From Lentisalinibacter salinarum (GTDB taxonomy: Bacteria; Pseudomonadota; Gammaproteobacteria; Steroidobacterales; Woeseiaceae), in contig NZ_JAPDRH010000001.1 of assembly GCF_040706555.1 (NCBI RefSeq), positions 659,774 to 723,773 of the forward strand: a stretch of 64,000 nt of DNA, given 5' to 3'. The position numbers were made by a program, and so were the translations under genes. Below the pieces are notes generated by a model that worked only from the letters and a program-made list of their open reading frames with translations, did no database searches and was not told the DNA's origin. This document shows positions 63,142 through 64,000 of the stretch, in pieces (the stretch's first letter is position 1; each line of letters starts with the position of its first letter).

Positions 63142-63212
63142 GGACGCCGCGGGCCGGGCCCCGTGTTGACAGCAGGGGGGCCATGGTTGGACAATAGCGG
63201 GCTTGTTTCCGC

Positions 63213-63297
63213 GGAGGGGTACTCAAGCGGTCAACGAGGGCAGACTGTAAATCTGCTGGCTATGCCTACGTAGGTTCGAATCCTACCCCCTCCACCA
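63213..63297 (+). tRNA. tyrU: tRNA-Tyr(GTA)
   Basis: 85 bases with encoded CCA; acceptor GGAGGGG with CCCCTCC, a long variable arm, and anticodon GTA at 63247-63249. Symbol by synteny with E. coli tyrU. Confidence 0.96.
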
Positions 63298-63484
63298 GGA
63301 CAAAAGGCGGTGGCGGCAGGCCGGAAGAAGTACTGAAACAGCCCGGGGCATATGGCCTCGACCGGGCTGTTTGCTGTGGAAAAAGGTACGAAATCGGCGG
63401 TTGTCATCGGTGAGGAGTCATCGAAGAGGATCCTGAGAGGACGGGGAAAGCTGACCGGAGTGGCAATTGCGGCGGCACAGGTTG

Positions 63485-63558
63485 GCGGGTGTAGTTCAAA
63501 GGTAGAACCTCAGCCTTCCAAGCTGATGATGTGGGTTCGATTCCCATCACCCGCTCCA
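63485..63558 (+). tRNA. glyT: tRNA-Gly(TCC)
   Basis: 74 bases with encoded CCA; acceptor GCGGGTG with CACCCGC, and anticodon TCC at 63517-63519. Symbol by synteny. Confidence 0.96.
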
Positions 63559-63594
63559 TCCGCCCCGTTCGTCTTGCGTGTAGGGAGTGCATAA

Positions 63595-63670
<76 letters not shown>

Positions 63671-63876
63671 GATCAAGAGAGCCGCGACGCGATGGGCCGG
63701 GAGCGACGGTCCGCGGCGAAGGAGACGAGGGCCACGGCGTGCGCAGCCTGCGGCCGAGGAAAATTCGAGGGGTGAGGGTCACCGCGATCCGGTACGGATG
63801 CGCGGGGCTTGGCGACCCCTGTCAGAGTGTTCGATTACGAGCGTGTTTGAAAAGCCCGACTGAAAGGTAGGCAGAG

Positions 63877-64000
63877 ATGTCCAAAGCGAAGTTTGAGAGA
63901 ACGAAGCCCCACGTGAACGTAGGCACGATTGGCCACGTGGACCACGGTAAGACGACTTTGACGGCTGCGATGACGAAGGTGATGGCCGAGAAGTTTGGTG
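63877..64000 (+). CDS. tuf: elongation factor Tu, 5' end only
   Basis: The window ends 41 codons into the gene. The peptide MSKAKFERTKPHVNVGTIGH continues with VDHGKTTLTAAMTKVMAEKF, the EF-Tu N-terminus with the P-loop GHVDHGKT. EF-Tu delivers aminoacyl-tRNA to the ribosome. It follows tRNA-Thr(GGT), as tufB does in E. coli. Confidence 0.98.
   Translation, partial: MSKAKFERTKPHVNVGTIGHVDHGKTTLTAAMTKVMAEKFG

Noticed and set aside
6273..63200. A prophage, integrative element or CRISPR array in the accessory block
   Set aside because: I see no integrase, transposase, phage structural genes, regularly spaced repeats or conjugation genes; only the small scar and AT-richer genes near 6.4-8.4 kb hint at past transfer.
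63352..63594. Frames on both strands across tRNA-Gly (80 and 62 codons)
   Set aside because: They are translations of the tRNA and its flanks, including the usual MGIEPTSSAWKAEVLPLNYT artefact.

Overview
The window comes from a high-GC gammaproteobacterium, probably a free-living aerobic heterotroph. The lineage call rests on the birA-coaX and tRNA-tufB neighbourhoods, the cmoA/cmoB pair, HemG-type protoporphyrinogen oxidase and a YdbH/YdbL pair. A PEP-CTERM protein, a large TonB-dependent receptor and a complete histidine-utilisation locus fit an environmental, nutrient-scavenging lifestyle. Genus cannot be fixed from the sequence alone.

Layout. 1-6.3 kb is housekeeping: the end of an EamA-type permease, plsY, birA, coaX, a SPOR protein, hemG with a cytochrome b, a small stress cluster (lipoprotein, CsbD, DUF1328) and tRNA-Thr(TGT). 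In E. coli that tRNA (thrU) sits directly beside tyrU-glyT-thrT-tufB. Here the matching tRNA-Tyr, tRNA-Gly, tRNA-Thr(GGT) and tuf lie at 63.2-64 kb, so about 57 kb of accessory sequence separates the two halves of this tRNA cluster. Just after tRNA-Thr(TGT) is a short AT-richer stretch with a tRNA-like 3'-end scar, a cysteine/histidine-motif protein and a DUF3800 protein.

8.6-14.1 kb holds a cupin, an MscS channel, a PEP-CTERM protein, a DUF998 remnant, a di-haem peroxidase with a mono-haem cytochrome c, and a GFA-family protein. 14.2-24.2 kb is the most coherent accessory block: a MocR-type regulator with an unusual C-terminal extension, a carbon-nitrogen hydrolase, an MFS transporter, a TonB-dependent receptor, a TPR-sulfotransferase and an exported serine hydrolase, all on the plus strand with short gaps or overlaps. 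It reads as an outer-membrane-uptake and amide-hydrolysis operon. 24.2-43.8 kb is a mosaic of regulators (LysR, Ser/Thr kinase, CadC-like TPR protein), secreted hydrolases, lipoproteins, a cysteine-repeat secreted protein, a flavin-dependent halogenase and small proteins.

43.8-50.1 kb is the hut locus: hutC-hutU-hutH leftward and hutI-hutG rightward from a shared operator region, giving histidine to glutamate plus formamide. 50.1-52.9 kb encodes YdbH/YdbL-type envelope proteins, followed by a flavin-nucleotide-binding protein, a Tat-exported spermidine-dehydrogenase-like flavoprotein and a zinc alcohol dehydrogenase. 56.7-59.8 kb is a tightly packed leftward operon (FkbM methyltransferase, glycosyltransferase, GIY-YIG protein, TRIC channel). 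60-63.1 kb holds a bicupin lipoprotein, cmoA-cmoB for tRNA U34 modification and a VanY-type peptidase, before the three tRNAs and tuf.
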